From assembly GCA_001466705.2 (NCBI GenBank), contig LATX02000213.1, forward strand, positions 1 to 64,000: a stretch of 64,000 nt of DNA, given 5' to 3'. Positions 35,237 to 49,287 of the stretch are shown piece by piece. The number at the start of each line of letters is the position of its first letter. Positions within the stretch are counted from its first letter, which is position 1. The stretch comes from Moniliophthora roreri (taxonomy: Eukaryota; Basidiomycota; Agaricomycetes; Agaricales; Marasmiaceae). Below the pieces are notes generated by a model, which worked only from the letters and a program-made list of their open reading frames with translations, was not told the DNA's origin and made no database searches. The position numbers were made by a program, and so were the translations under genes.

Positions 35237-38200
35237 ATGGCACCGTTCTCAAAGCCAGAGACAGTGCTCAAGCAAGCTGAGGGCCTCGTCTCAGTCGGTC
35301 AGGCTCATGCAGCTCTTCAATCATTGACCGAAATGTTCTCTTCAAAACGATTCCGATCGACACCATTGACCTCGCTGGAACCCATAATGCACAGATTTAT
35401 CGAACTCTGTGTTGATATGCGGAAAGGCAGGACCGCCAAGGAAGGATTGATGCAATATAAAAATATTGCTCAAAATACCAGCGTTCAAAGCATAGAATCT
35501 ATCATCATGCGTTTTGTTCAATTGGCCGACGCAAAGGTTCGGGAAGCACAGGAGAAGGCTGCTGTTCAGATTGCAGTAGATGTGGACGATTTGGAAGCTA
35601 GCGAGACGCCCGAGAGTATTTTGTTGGGTGCTGTCAGTGGCGATCAGAGTAAGGATAGGACGGATCGGGCACTGGTCACTCCATGGCTCAAATTCTTATG
35701 GGAGAGCTATAGAACGTCTCTAGAGACCTTGAAGAATAATGCTCGTTTGGAAGCGATTTACCAGGTACGTGATTCCTGTCAACATAGCTAAAAACAGCTT
35801 ACAGATTCTTCCATCTAGCAAATCGCACAACAAGCCTTTAAATTCTGTCTCAAGCATCAACGAAAAGTCGAATTTCGACGACTCTGCGAGACCTTGCGTC
35901 TTCACCTTGCCAATGTTGCGAAGTATTCGCATCAACCTCATTCGATAAATCTTTCGGATCCGGATACCCTTCAACATCATCTTGATACACGATTCGCGCA
36001 ACTCAATACCTCAGTAGAATTGGAGCTTTGGCAGGAAGCTTTCCGTTCTGTTGAAGATGTACACAATCTCCTTACGATGGCCAAAAAGGCACCGAGACCA
36101 GCTATGATGGCTAATTATTACGAAAAACTCACCAAGATCTTTTTGATGAGCGGAAACGCACTCTATCATGCTGCCGCCTGGGGCAAGTACTACGCTGTCG
36201 TCACCAGCATTGGAGGAAAGTCCGTGGAAGAGTTGAGCAAACTTGCCGGTCAGGTTCTCGTCAGTGCACTCGCAGTTCCCGTCGGACTGCAAACTGATGA
36301 GCCCGAAGAAGCCAAAGGAAAGGCTCGCTTGACTTCTCTTCTTGGCCTTAATAAGACACCTACCCGTGCTGGCTTGCTCAGAGACGCAGTGAGTTGAATT
36401 AAACCCCTTTCTCTTCCACTTTTTTTCAAATATTATCACAGCTTTCTCGGGACGTTCTCAAGCTTTCACCAGCGCCCGTCAAAGCCCTCTACCAACTCCT
36501 CGAAGTCACTTTTGATCCTCTCACTCTCTGTTCTTCCATTGCGCCACTTTTGAACTCCCTTTCTGCCTCTTCTTCCTCTGAATCATCACCTTCATATGCT
36601 CCTTACCTACCTCTTCTCCACCAAGCTCTCCTTTCCCGTCTCCTCTCACATCTCTCCCAAATCTACTCCTCTATCAAAATCAGCAACCTCCTCTCCCTCG
36701 TCGCCCCTCTCAAAGAGGCTGGCGTCGAAGGTGCCTACGACGACGAGCAAATCGAGGCATACGTCATGGGCTGTGCCAGACGTGGCGAACTCCACGTCCG
36801 CGTCGACCACTCGGAAGGCTGCATCATTTTCATCGACGAACCTTTTGCCAACACTGGTGCAGACGAGTTTCGTCGTCCATCGACATCAGCAGTGAGAGAC
36901 AACACTGCTATTCAGCCTACACTCTCCGAAATGGTTCGTACGAGGTTGAGTAGTGTAGCTTTGTGCCTACACAAGTCGCTCGAGTTGATCGATGCCCCTG
37001 CTAAAGAGGCTGAAGTTGTGTCCGAGGAGGAGCAAAAAGCCAAGTTGACGGCTCTGGTGGCTGCTGTTGACGGTGAACGCAAGGCCTTGCAACTGCGTCG
37101 GGCTATCGTTGCTCGTCGTAGAGAGTTGTTAGGTGAGTTGACTGCCAGAAGGGAGAAGGAAGAAGTCAGTCGACGTGCTGAGCAGTCGAGGAGAGAGAAG
37201 GAAGAGGAAGAGAGAAAGGCGAGGCTTGAGATGCAGGCTAGGGAGAGGGAGAGGAATAGGAGAGAACTCGAGCAGATTAGGCAGCAAGAGACAGACAAAC
37301 TTGCAAAGGGAATGATCCAGACTGGTATGCTCAAGAGCGAAGACTTTGAGGTAGGTGTTCAAACCTTTCATCTTCTGGAAATTTACTCACGTGGCTCTTC
37401 CAGCGTATGCAAAAGGAGCAAAACCTCGATACTGGCGATCTTATCAATCTCCAAGTCCAACATATCGAGAAAGAGAAACGAGAGATCAGTCAGCGTCTTC
37501 GTGTCATTGCGAAGCGTATCGACCATCTCGAGCGTGGTTACCGAAAGGAAGAGCGTCCTCTTGTTGCACAGGACTACGAGCGCCAGCAAGCCAACGACCG
37601 CGAGACGTTCAACTCCGTGCAGGCTGCTCGTACAGAAAATGCAAGGGCGGCGCATCAGGAGGATATTGCGACCAAGAAACGTCTTTCCAGGATCACGGAC
37701 GACTACTTGAAGAGAAAAGAGGTTCTCATTACGAAGAAGGGAGAGGAGTTTGCCAGGAAGAGAGATGCAGCACTGAAGAAAATCGAGGAAGAAAAGGCGA
37801 AGAGGCACAAAACCGTTTTTTCCCAGCGGGAGGCGGAACGAAAACGTATCGAAGAGGAGGAGCGGATCCACCGAGAAAAGGAAGAAGAGGAGCGAAGACG
37901 CGAGGCCGGTATGTTGTTTCCTTCGTTCTTACTTTCATCAATCACTCATGATTCCTGCAGAACGTCTTGCCGAAGAAGAACGTCTCCATGCCGAAGAAGA
38001 AGCTGCTGCTGCTGCCGCTGAAGCTGCTAAACGAGAGGCTGAGGAGAAGGTAGCTGCTGTTCGCAAAGAGCGTGAAGCTGAACGAGCTGCTGCTGTAGAG
38101 CAAGCTCGTCTTCAGGCTCAGAGAGAAGAGGAGGCAGAAGCCCGCCGCCAGGCTCGTGCTCGTGAACGTGAGCAGGTATCGACCGCGGAAAAGAGACCCA

Positions 38201-38550
38201 GCGTCTTTGGCAGATCTACCGAAGGTGGAGCATGGAGACGAAGTACCCCTACATCAGGTCCCGGAACTCCCACCCGTGCTGCCAATCCTGCCTCAACACC
38301 GCCTCGAGCAGAAAGCCCCAGTCCTGCCGTTGGCAAATACCGCCCGGGTGCGTTGGGTGGTGGCGGGGGAGGCTGGAGAGAGCGAGAAGCAGCAAAGACC
38401 GCCACTGCACAAGCTGGAACAGCACCGTCGCCTCAACCCGCCGCTCCTGCTACTCCTGCACCTGCTAATGGTGCCCAGCAAGATGATGATGGGTTCCAAG
38501 TGGTTCAAGAGAAGAAAAATGTATGGCGCCCACGCCGAGGTCGTGGTTAG
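35237..38550 (+). CDS. TIF32: Translation initiation factor eIF3 subunit A (1033 aa)
   Basis: Exons 35237-35764, 35819-36388, 36442-37350, 37404-37908 and 37961-38550 (3102 nt). The N-terminus [18 protein letters not shown] is the characteristic eIF3a start, followed by helical repeats ([35 protein letters not shown]). A PCI domain lies around residues 330-520 (including the [28 protein letters not shown] stretch), then a long Arg/Glu-rich coiled coil (about 560-870) and a Pro/Ala/Arg tail ending WRPRRGRG. eIF3a is the scaffold of the eIF3 complex on the 40S ribosome. Length agrees with fungal orthologues. It is divergent from WSS1 and convergent with CCH1. Confidence 0.96.
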
Positions 38551-38929
38551 GTGCTTGTTCTAGGATACGGCCTACTGCGAACAGTCTTATGCGCTCGTTT
38601 CATACTATTAGGTTCAATTACATTGCTTACATCTAGGATGGCGGTTTAGAGTACATACATCTGTAAACTATTGTCCCAAATGAGTGAGTAATGAGCATGC
38701 AAGTCCATTGTCCGTTCCTACTACTATTATCGCTTGTCTTCCTCCCTAATTGCCTCGGACATCATGTCTATGTTGTAATCAGATTGTATTCTTCACGTTA
38801 TATACTGAACACTCACCTCCCCATATCGAATTTTGCATTGATGATAGTACAAGCTGGGGATCGTCTTCGGACATTGAATCTCGTCTGCACCGGTATGTCA
38901 ATGGTGCAAAAGAAACGGGAAATGTGAAC
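38551..38929. other. Convergent 3' flanks of eIF3a and CCH1
   Basis: About 380 bp, AT-rich, no gene; expected to hold both 3' UTRs. If the last CCH1 codon region is instead a splice donor (GTAAGT at 38934), part of this stretch could be coding. Confidence 0.5.
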
Positions 38930-41900
38930 TTACGGGTATCTGTACCCTAAATCAGCGGATAACATGCTAAGATCACTACCGCGTCTACTACTTCTTTGCA
39001 GGCCTGAGCCAGGACTGCTAATAGATAATCTGTCCAGTGATAAGGGCGACATGTCTGGTCGGAATTGTCTACGATCCGGAGTTGGCGAGGAAGGCGCAGA
39101 GTCATACATTGACGAGATATCCCTTGTGGATTGGGGAGATCCCGGCATGGAGTCGATGACAATGGCAGGTACGTCTACAGATCTGTCAGCCGAATCAAAG
39201 AGACGAAACACGAGGAGTAGCGTACCTTGCGACACATCAAGTCTAGAGATGCGTTTCTGCTCAAGGTGAGCAAGGAACCGTCGACGGCAAGTAATGGTCT
39301 TGAGGAGAGAATGTACTCGATCTAGGTTCACCAAATCAGTGACCAATTTGTTTGTCTCTGTTCGAAGCACCAGGTCATTCAAGCTAATCAATGGTTAGTA
39401 TTATTCAGAGCGGTGCGATCTTGGAAGCGACATACACCAAGGCTTCATGATCCACGATGAGTTTGTGATGAGCCAGCAGGATTAACATTTTAGTGAATGA
39501 TATTCCTTCTCCCCGATGGGTAATGGTAGCTTCGTGATAGAGCCGGCTGTAGACCGCTCTCCGCTTCCGGATCGCCGAGTAGTCGATGGTGTTCAGAGCG
39601 CGTTCGAGCTTGGTGAGATCGATTCCTTCGTATACACGAGGCCGCGTCCAGGAGGGCTCTGAACTTGACGTATCTCTGCAAGCAGCAACAATGTTGGGGA
39701 TGTTCCATTCCGTTGGATAGATCCGGACTTCAAAGACGCCATTGAGTTTCTAAAGGATCAGAGGTCAGTGCGGTATCCTTACAAAAACTGTGCGAGCACG
39801 TACGCCAAAGAACCGGACAAAGTTCTGCGGTTCGAGATTCCCTGTCTTTGGATTTGCATATTCGGCCCATATCTTCTTGAACGAACGCATTTGCTCCCGC
39901 GTTATCGATTTAGCACCACCAGTGGTCTGAAACACGTATGAAAAGCTTTCGACGACCACACCTAGGATATTGTTAGTCAGACATTTCGCTGTGTACGGGT
40001 AGACCCACCAGTAAACAGGTTGACAAAGATATACTAGGTACAAATTGATTAGCTGGGCAGGAATGTTGAATCAAGAGAGTCGCTCACCATGCTGAGAATG
40101 TTCCACATAATGAACAGAGTGAACGACCAACCAATGCTCCCACAGTCGGATTCAGAATCCAATTCAGAAGCGTTGGTGCAACGCGGGTAAACGACAGCGC
40201 TGGAATGATATTGAGTATCGAAACGTTTGGTGTAGGGTTATTGGCTCACTAATCATGCATAAACTGATTCCAACCTTCGCTGTGAGGATACTGTAAGCCT
40301 GCTGAAGCAAACTAAGCAAAGAAAGTATGAAACATACCCAGTGCTCATGAACGAAAGCATCACCAAAGCACTGCTGACTGAAGCGTAGTTCTGATTATGG
40401 TTCTCTGCGCCACCCCACTTGGTCAAACCGAACACCTCGACCTTGAGAATCGCAAAAAATCCGAATAAGATTAACCAAAGCAACAAAAGACTAAGGATCG
40501 TCGGCAAGCTCGCTCTACCAGGGACCGATTAGAACCTCCAACGAAAAACGATCAGCAAGACTTACATCGCAGTTTTGAAGAGCTTATTGAGACTATTCGA
40601 CCGTTGTACGAGTTTGAACGCGATGCTCACCAAGAACAGCTTCTGGAGTTGGGATGCGACGAAGCTACTGGTGCCAAATCGGGCGATGAACGTCGTAGCA
40701 AAGCTGCCTGTAGTGACTACAACATCGAACAAGTTCCATCCATTCGCACGGAAGCTATTCCAGCCAAGGCCAGTAAGACGAACGAGGACGTCAACGATGT
40801 AGATGAATGTGATGGCCAAGAAAAAGTCGTCTGGAGAAAGAAAGGGTCAGTGCTGGCTCTATCAATCATCCACGATACGCACTTCTCAGGGCATCAGCGA
40901 CATTTTGCATGGTATATGTTTGTGTCCTGGAATGACGTTGAGCAACATGTCATGCAAAAAAAAGAGGCAAGAACCGCACATGAGTACTATTACATGAAGT
41001 CCAAACATAAAAGTCATTCCTCTAGACCACCAGCCGTGTTTGGAAACGGCTCGATCAAAGCACCACCCTCGGAACCCGGCCGGTTTCTTCTGTGGTCGCT
41101 TGGAAGGCCGCTGACGTTGGAAGAGCTTCTGCAAATCGATCCATTCTCTTTGAGCCTGAGTCAGAAAGGCAGTGCCAGTTCTAGAACTAAAATTGCCTAT
41201 AATGATACTGCATAAAAAGGGGTCAGTGAGCAAATGTTGCGGATGACACTAGTCAAGAACCTACCTGATGAAGAGTGTCAAGATAACAACTCCTCCAACG
41301 AGATGGTATATAAGGAAGAAAAGGGCGTTCCATTCGGATACATTCGTCTGAGGCTGGTCATTCTTCCCGACTATGCTCGTAGCGGTATTCATGACATCGA
41401 TCCATCCTTCTAACGAGACAATCTCGAAGAGGATTAACAGAGACGATCTAAAGTTGTCAAACGAAAACGTTGTTGACGGCGACGGATTATCCCAAGCGCG
41501 AGGAACAGGAAAGCCAAATTTGTCATCGCCTACAACCGAGGTGACAAACTCGCCAACACATTCCGATCTATCCTGAACGTTTTCATCATTGCATTGGTTC
41601 ATTTGACCAGCAAAGATGTTGAGCCCCCAGACTGCGTACGGGATCATGTACAAGATTGCGAGGATGGCGGCGTCCATGATACGACTGGCACCAGAAATAA
41701 TGAGAGTTTGGAATGAGTTACGCATTCGATCAAAGAGCGTGATGAGCCTTAGCACTCGAAGGGCTTTGAGCGACCTCGTCAACCGGGTCAGACCACCGAT
41801 GAAGATAAGACCGGTAATGACATTGACCAAAAGCCCAGCGAGAATGAAAAAGTCGATGATATTCCATATGCTCTTGATATAAGCGTTGGGAGTGAAGAGG

Positions 41901-44900
41901 AAGCCATCGGCAACGATTTTGATAAAGAATTCCAAAAGGAGCGTGAGGCCAAATGCTGCTTCTGCTGTGTCGAACCAAGCGTTTCGGTTGAACCCGTTTT
42001 CTGCGAAAAAATTGCGTCGATACATTGGTGTAGCAATGATTTCGGTGACGATGCCGCCGATAACGACGAGGAAGATGATCATCTGGAAAACCGGATGCGC
42101 TGTAGGCGAATGTGGGGTTCCGAATATGCGGGGTCCATTTGCGGGCGCAACAGCCTTCTGGCACAATCGTCGGATTGGGTTCTTCTGAGAAAAGACCCAG
42201 AACGTCTTGTCGTAGGTAGGGTGATCGCGAATGAAGTCGGCCTTTTGTGCCCTCCTCTCATGAATGGCATCATCCATATCAGCCTTGTTACTCGTTTCCG
42301 GATTGACCGAAGCAAGAAGTTCCCTGCCAATAACGTTAGACTCGGTTGGCGCACATTACAAGCTACTTACAAATGTCGTTCCATTTCCTCACTCAAAGTC
42401 TCGTTTCGAGTGTGTTTGATCGTCTGCAATGGAAAGTCCTCCGCCTTTGAGTCCCCTGCAAAAAGTTTCTGCAGTGTACCCAACGACTTGTTCGTATAAT
42501 GGCGCATTCCTCGACGACTGCTCCCGGTTGTAGCTTCGTCCTGCAATAACAACTATGAGTCACATAAAATAGTGCAAAAATCAATAACACTCACGGTGTT
42601 CACGCCACCGTCTACTCGCGATGGACCAGCATAATCTTGTACAAGAGCTTTTTGCATAGGTAGCACCAGGTTGGAAGGTAAATTCTCAACCTTGACCTTG
42701 ACCGGATTCGCTCTGACCCAACGATAAGGATTGAGACGACGCATCCACGTTGACCTCCCAGACTCCACGCGATGAGTTGCCCAGTATTGAGATGCCTGTT
42801 TACTCTTTTTGTGCTCTTCAGCCACTTGGAAATTCTCGTTGATGACGGCAATGAACATTTGCATCACGATAACTAGAAAGATCAATGAGTAATCGAGAGA
42901 AGCATAAAGACAAAGGGACGCTTACAGTAAGCAAACATCAGCCACGCTGAGAAGAAAATGACGATGACCGCTGTCTGGCCTAGTGGGGTTTCTGCTTCAG
43001 CAGCATCATAGACTAGGCCCGTCCAGTCTTCAGATGAGAACACCTGGTAAACACCCAGGAAGGAAATGAAAATCTCGCTAAAGTTCATGCTGACATCCTT
43101 GGACAAATCACCACGAAGAAGCTGGATAGCAACAAGAGCGGCAATATAGTTGACCAGGATTAAGAAGAGGGACATGTTGACCAGACCATACATGTTACCA
43201 AACACAGTCAGCTAGTGTAGGTACGACGTCAACACCAAGTCATCACACAGAGCACAAACCATCACTCACCATCAACGGCTTCATCCTCGGTACAACCAAG
43301 ATAACACGATAAAACCTCGCGAGCTGGAAAATTGTAAACCATGGATACACCATCGAATTTTTTATAGCCGGTATCTGTATCACTGTCGAACCCACAGCCA
43401 ACGTCAAATCCAGCCAATTATGCCCATGTGCAAAGAACGTCCTCCAATCGGGAAGCGAAGCAACTAATCTCCAGATGATTTCAATGTCGAATAGGGCGGT
43501 TATTGCGAGTTCTCCCCATGACATGAGCTGTGCGTGGGTTTCGGAAACATCGGCGGTTCGAGTGGCTTGTAGGACCAGGGATGTAAGTGCGAGGAGAACC
43601 CAGAACCATTTGCTATAGGTATAGACTGTTCTAAGCCAGTTTGTTTGTGTGTTCTTCCGTCCGTCGACAGGCCAATCATCATCTTGATCTTCGGGTATCG
43701 GAGCTAACCTAGCAGGAGGAATGATGAATGAATGGATGAATCAAGGTTTTGTATACGATGATCAACTCACTCGGCAGCACCAAATGCACTCTTCTTCGTC
43801 TCCGCCCTAATCGCCGAGAACGTATTGGTAATCACAGCAACGAAAAGGTTGAGAAGCCAGAAATTTAGAATGATAACACAACAGATGAAGAATAGACTCG
43901 ACACGAAAAACTCGGAATCGATCATTGAATACATTACGGGTGTCCACTACGACAAGGCATTGGTATTAGTCATATTCGGATCACTGACGACTGACGACTC
44001 ACCCCATTAGCAGTTGCAGCGACAATAACCTGAAACGCGGCATAGTATATCGTGTCAAAGCTCTCCACATTGTTATTAGGGTTAATCTCGTTTTCCTTGC
44101 ATACCTGACCTAGAGGACAGATATACCCCTTTGGCTCCGACGGAGAAGGTTCCCCATTGTTCATGAGAAACGGTATAGCTTGCATGGTGTTACTATCAAT
44201 ATAACCACCACAAAACTGTTCAAGCTGTATCTCCTCTTCGCCATTGACACCGAGTAGTGAGCATGAGCGCCTAAACGACCCTTTGAAGGATTGTACACCG
44301 ATGATCCTTTCCAAAACAAAAGAGTGAGCATGGTACCACGCACACAAAAAAAGTATCAGACTTACGAAAACAACATCATTGCAAACACAAAGAAGTACGC
44401 CACACTCGCCAAAAGCGGTCTAGCCGTCTTCAACGAATGCATAATCGTTGTCGTACCACTCGTGATGGTTAACAGCCTAGCGGTCCTAATCACACTCATG
44501 GCTCTAAAGATCCCGATGTGCTTTGACCCTCTTTCCACACCAGTTGTTGCCAACACAAATGTCACCCAAAAACTGAGAATAGCGACAAGGTCGATACGAC
44601 TCCAACTCTGCCGTAGGTATGGCAAGTTCCTCGATGTCTTGTCACTTATTTGTCGAATGCTGAGTCTGAAAGGGAGTGAGATCAGTTCGCCGGGGTTTTT
44701 ACGATCTGATCTTAGCATGTTGGAGAGGAACGTGGGTTGGGCTGGTTCTCGAATGATGTTGTGAGCATGGACGAGTTTTTCTTGAACAAAATTTATCCGA
44801 CGGGGTTGTGATGATAATGATGAAGATGAGGATATAGATGTGGTATTGGGGAGATCTCTATGGGTTGATGTACCAGAAATTTCGCTGGAATAGGGAAGTG

Positions 44901-46314
44901 CCCAAGGTCTTTTGAGATTTCTTTGAAGGCGATCAAGACGTTGTGTCAACGTAAGGCCACGCGATAGAGGGCCTCCAACGCCTTGTGTAAGTGATGCTTG
45001 TCGAGCAAGGTTTGAGGAAGTGGGTACGGTTGTCTGTGTCGCTGCCATGACAGGCATGTCGGGATGAGATGAAAGAGGTGCGGTGAAGAATGTCGATGCG
45101 GGTATATCAGGGTCAAAGAGGAATCCAGAGACACATATTCGAGCAAATGCCTCGATACTATGTCGTTGTCGCTATTAGTTTGAGGGTATTGGCGAGTAAA
45201 GAGGACACTCACCTGAAAATGACGAATAGAGCAAATAGCACATAGTCCTCCCAAGCTTGAAAGTAGCCTTTCATGCGAGGGGGTTCTGCATCGTCGTCTG
45301 CGAGGGACAAAGACTTGGCACCTTGAATAGTCAAGACCACGGCATTGACGATGATGAGTAGTAGTATAACAGGCTCAGTGAACCTTTGTTCGACGTTAGA
45401 GTGAAGCACGGCCATGATGCAGTCGCGTGTACTCACGGATGTATAAGAAAATTATAGAGTGCCAATCTCAGCCTGTTGCTGGGACCCAAACAGCAGATGG
45501 TCCGTCCACGAAGGGGCATGTCGCTACCAAAAGCTGGTATTGTTATCGGTCCTTCCTCCCGCTTCAAACTCCCGCTATCCTCCTTCTCGTCCTCATCATC
45601 CAGCTTAATTTGATTCTCCAGTCCCGCACCCCGAAGGTTGACTACGCGCAACGACATGCGGCGCAGGTTACTCCCAACAGTCTTGATAACAGTCCCCGTT
45701 TTTCTTAATGGTGATGGTGAAGAACCAGTGTACGTCCTAACAGTTCTCCGACGTGCACGAGGACTAGCTCCCGCACTCTGCTCCATATCATCACCCTGCC
45801 ATGCCTGTTCCGTGGGGTTTCGCGACATATTAGTCGTCAACCTCGCTTCATCATCTTCCCTTTGTCCTTCCATCTCGTCCGAGTTTCGAGTTCCCACACC
45901 TGCAAGTAATGAAGTCGTAGAAGGCCCGGAATGGGCAGTTGAGTAAGAATTGGAGTCGTATCTACGCCGGGATGTAGTGTGAAACCGGAAACGATCATCC
46001 GTGGGTGAATCGAAAGGATCGTCAGAGTTGTTGCTACTGGTATTCTGATCACCCTGGTATTGTAGTAACGCTTGCTGTGTCAGCTCGAATTTTGGTAAAT
46101 CGTCGATATGCGGAGGGTCCTGCCCTGTTCTTGCTCCTCTGCTCGAGTTTGGTCTCCTGCGCGAGACACTACTGTTGTCGCTTTCGGTAGGATCCAGAGA
46201 GGGGGAAGGGGGAGCGGAAGCAATAATACCGGCAGGAGTACCTGTCAAGTCGATGGCGGATGAGGAAGACGAGTTTCGTGAGAGTCCGCCGCCAGACTGG
46301 TGCAGCGAACTCAT
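38930..46314 (-). CDS. CCH1: Voltage-gated calcium channel alpha subunit CCH1
   Basis: A multi-exon gene of 7.4 kb; exons were recognised by content, not all junctions fixed. The Ser/Arg-rich N-terminal tail spans 46314-45440. Four six-TM domains follow: I about 45420-43780 (S4 [14 protein letters not shown]), II about 43690-42600 (ending [14 protein letters not shown]), III about 42280-40900 (S4 [20 protein letters not shown]), IV about 40850-40080. The pore glutamate positions read N (ATANGW, codon 44008-44006), E (SSEDW, 43031-43029), E (SLEGW, 41410-41408) and E (STGEGW, codon split from the upstream exon, 40278-40276). The C-terminal part (40050-38930) has EF-hand-like FVRFFG and [18 protein letters not shown] blocks and a Ser-rich end. 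CCH1 with MID1 forms the fungal high-affinity Ca2+ influx channel; MID1 is not in the window. The TAA at 38932-38930 is the likeliest stop. Confidence 0.93.
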
Positions 46315-46854
46315 TCAGTGTCGTGTTACTGTGTGTACACGTCCAAGAGTGATGCAGAGCTCGGCCAGCGTTTCCCAATCAACTTCCGTCACCGAGTGCG
46401 CTAAGGCAACCAATTATGTAATAGGTCTATCAGCTACAAAGGATTCCGAGCGTGGAATTTCTACTAGTCCAGATCCCGTAATTTTTGAACTTTATAGGGA
46501 ACGAGGAGACTGTACCAGCGCTGTGGAGACTCTGAAATACTAGTTCACCTCCTCTCAGGCCAAGCCAGCGCGTGCGAACGGGGGAGAGATTTGGTATCAC
46601 TATTCACACCAGCAGTACGGCATCATCGCCTCTTCATAGCCACCACCTGCGCGCTTGATTGACGTTACATAGTAAATTATATCAGGACCCAGAATTAGAA
46701 TTAGGATGTGGAGCCAAGCTGGGGAAGATCTCCCGTCATGGGAAACGCGACCAGTGAGGTATCACCGACAGTCAAAATGTTTGCAAATACAAAGTGAATT
46801 GAAAATGGGGTATATAATATAGATCATGAATGAATGAAAACCAGAAAACCCTCT
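46315..46854. other. Upstream region of CCH1 / 3' flank of the AIF-like gene
   Basis: 540 bp without a gene. It contains the CCH1 promoter and a TATATAATATA stretch near 46811 close to the 3' end of the next gene. Confidence 0.5.
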
Positions 46855-48229
46855 TTAATATCCAACTTGTGAACGAAGCATCGAAACCATCAAGGTTTTT
46901 GCCTTGAGTAAAGACGACAGCCAGGAGCCGAACATAAGTCCCCATAGGACGTCCAAATACATCAAACCACTATTCTGTAAAGATGCATTAGTACCAGGAC
47001 AAGATCCCAATTCATGCTCGCTTACCTTTCCATTTGTAATCAGGATCATCTCCGTCGAGCCTTTGTACTCGCTCGTTATCGCTTTGCCGGAGAGATAACT
47101 TGTAATATTCTTGAGAACAACCGAAACGTGTCCCCCGATTTTTCCAGCCTGCTTCTGCTCATTCCAGTCGATGATATCCCCAATAGCGAAAATGTTGGGA
47201 TACTGAGGAAGCTGAAGAGTCGGTTTGACCTTGACATGTCCTCTCGAGGTGAGAGTATCAGGGCCTAACGATGACCCAATAAAATCTGTGTCGGGCTTTG
47301 CCCCCCAAGTCCGTACCTATTTGAGACTGAATTGAGTGATTGTCGGTTCCGAGTCCAGAGGGACAACGTACGATGAGATCAGGCTGTAACGTCTTGCCCT
47401 TGTGCGTGGTAATCGCTCCCTTCGATACTCCGGCCTCGACGGCTCCTATCGAATCATCGAGGATGACCCTGATACCACGACCTTCAACCTGCTTCTGCAT
47501 AGCGACGCGGAACTTGTCGGGATACGTGCTATTCAGCAGTAATCGATCCCTTTGAATGATAGTGACTTGCTTGCTCTATCGAGACGAGTCCTTCAATTAG
47601 TACAATTCAACTCATATTATCGAACGAAAGTTACTCACAGGCCATACATCCCTAATTTCACCGGCAAGTTCTGTGTGTATCAACATCAGTAAAAAAAAAA
47701 ACACACAGCCCAAACTGGCACAACATGACAACGTACCAATACCAACAGTTCCTCCTCCGACAAGCAGAATATTTTGTGACTTTGCAAACTCTTCGCGGCG
47801 GCTCGAGATGAATGAATTCACCTCTGAATGCTCTTTTGGAAAAGCGAGGGGTCCATCCCATTTCGCACCCGTAGCGAGAACGAGGATATTATAGTCCAAT
47901 GTCTCTCCATTATCCAAAACGACCTCGCCACGAGTATCTCCCGGCCTTTGGTTAATCTTGGTTACTTCGCCTTGGACAAAGGTGCCATTGCCGTTGTGGA
48001 ACAGCCTGTCGTAAGGGACCATAATCTGGTCTTCGAGGTGATCCTGGTCAGACACGACCATTCGGAGAGCTGGTATCAAGAAAAGGATGTATGGGCGAGG
48101 ATTAACGAGGACGATATTATATTTAGCCGGGTCGAGCGATTTTGATAATGGTTTGACGATGTTGATACCGGCAGCTCCACCTCCAACGATGAGGATGGTG
48201 GTTTTGTCGTCGGTTCTTTTGGATGCCAT
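46855..48229 (-). CDS. AIF/FSP1-like FAD-dependent NAD(P)H oxidoreductase (379 aa)
   Basis: Exons 48229-47737, 47670-47639, 47575-47372, 47316-47026 and 46974-46855 (1140 nt). The N-terminal FAD-binding Rossmann motif is ILIVGGGAAGINIVKPL; ILVLATGAKW is the conserved ATG motif; the NAD(P)H-binding motif ILLVGGGTVGIELAGEI is completed across intron 1; NIFAIGDIIDW binds the FAD flavin. Length and order match the AIFM2/FSP1 (AMID) group, which reduce quinones or act in oxidative cell death; yeast Ndi1/Aif1 are distant relatives. No mitochondrial presequence or TM helix is evident and there is no N-terminal glycine for myristoylation. The exact substrate cannot be told from sequence. Confidence 0.9.
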
Positions 48230-49287
48230 CGGTTTGGAGATTTAGGAGGAGAAGAAAAGGTGTCGAGGAATGTTGAATGGGAAAACATGGTGTTGAATGG
48301 GCGGATATTTAAAGCTTATTTCGGGATGACCCTAGGTTGCTTATCCCGCGATTATCAACATGGGAAGGATGAGAAAGGCTTTTTAGACGCCCAATGTAAT
48401 TTCTCGCAATCTTGCTGACACATTCATCTGACTCGTAATTTCGCTCTCGTAACGCCGTCGTCGTGACTATGAGCTGACGCGGCAGGAACACGAGGCGAAT
48501 ATCAGTTTGTAAACATTGTAAACACATACGGTCTGCGTTCTCAATTAGAAAAGTTTCTGAATAGTGATTTCTAGAACTGCATGATTTTTGAGCTTGCTGC
48601 CATGATATGAATGTACTAAATCGAATTATGTCTAGGGCTGTTCGCGGCGACGATTACGGCTGTACGGCTATCGTATCCGTTATGGCGAGCTCCTCTGGGA
48701 TGGTACGAGTTGACACCATCTTGACGACCATGCGTACGACCGTAGACAATCGAAATTGAAATCGAAATGTGGAAACGTCTTGCTATCTCGGCAAAGTCTG
48801 ACACCGTTCCGTCAGGTGTCAGCAAAGCCCATCACCGTCGCCTTCTATCAACATCGCCCATTCATACTACCTCCCAGAACACCACAGAAGTACTCGGAAA
48901 GGATTCAAGACTTGAAGGGAGTGTATAATGAGATAATGACATGGTAAAAGGTGTGTTACTGGACTTTGATGCCACAAATTAGTACCTGACTGCCTTGCCT
49001 TGAAAAGTTTAGCACTCGGGACACACCGCCACCCTCGAGGACCCTGGAAACACGAAATAAATATCTTCTTCATTCATCGCCTCCATGCAAATCTTGTCCA
49101 AAGAAACAAATAGACCAAATAAGTAAAATTGTTCCAACAGCCCACCCAGAAGCCTGCTCCAACTCCATGTTTGCCCTGTAGCCGCCATCTCCACCTTCAC
49201 AGATAACCAAGTTGTCTCTGAACGCATCTCAATCGTGACTCTGGTGCGCGCTTAACGGGCGCCTGTCGATAATCGTACGCTTTTCTT
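48230..49287. other. Gene-free stretch upstream of the AIF-like gene
   Basis: Nothing recognisable beyond the likely promoter just before 48229. Open frames here are short and featureless. Confidence 0.4.

Noticed and set aside
36912..37871. Reverse Ser/Leu-rich frames inside eIF3a
   Set aside because: Typical antisense of Glu/Arg-rich coiled-coil codons.
40604..41215. 203-codon forward frame within CCH1
   Set aside because: Antisense to domain III-IV exons, whose protein is unmistakable.
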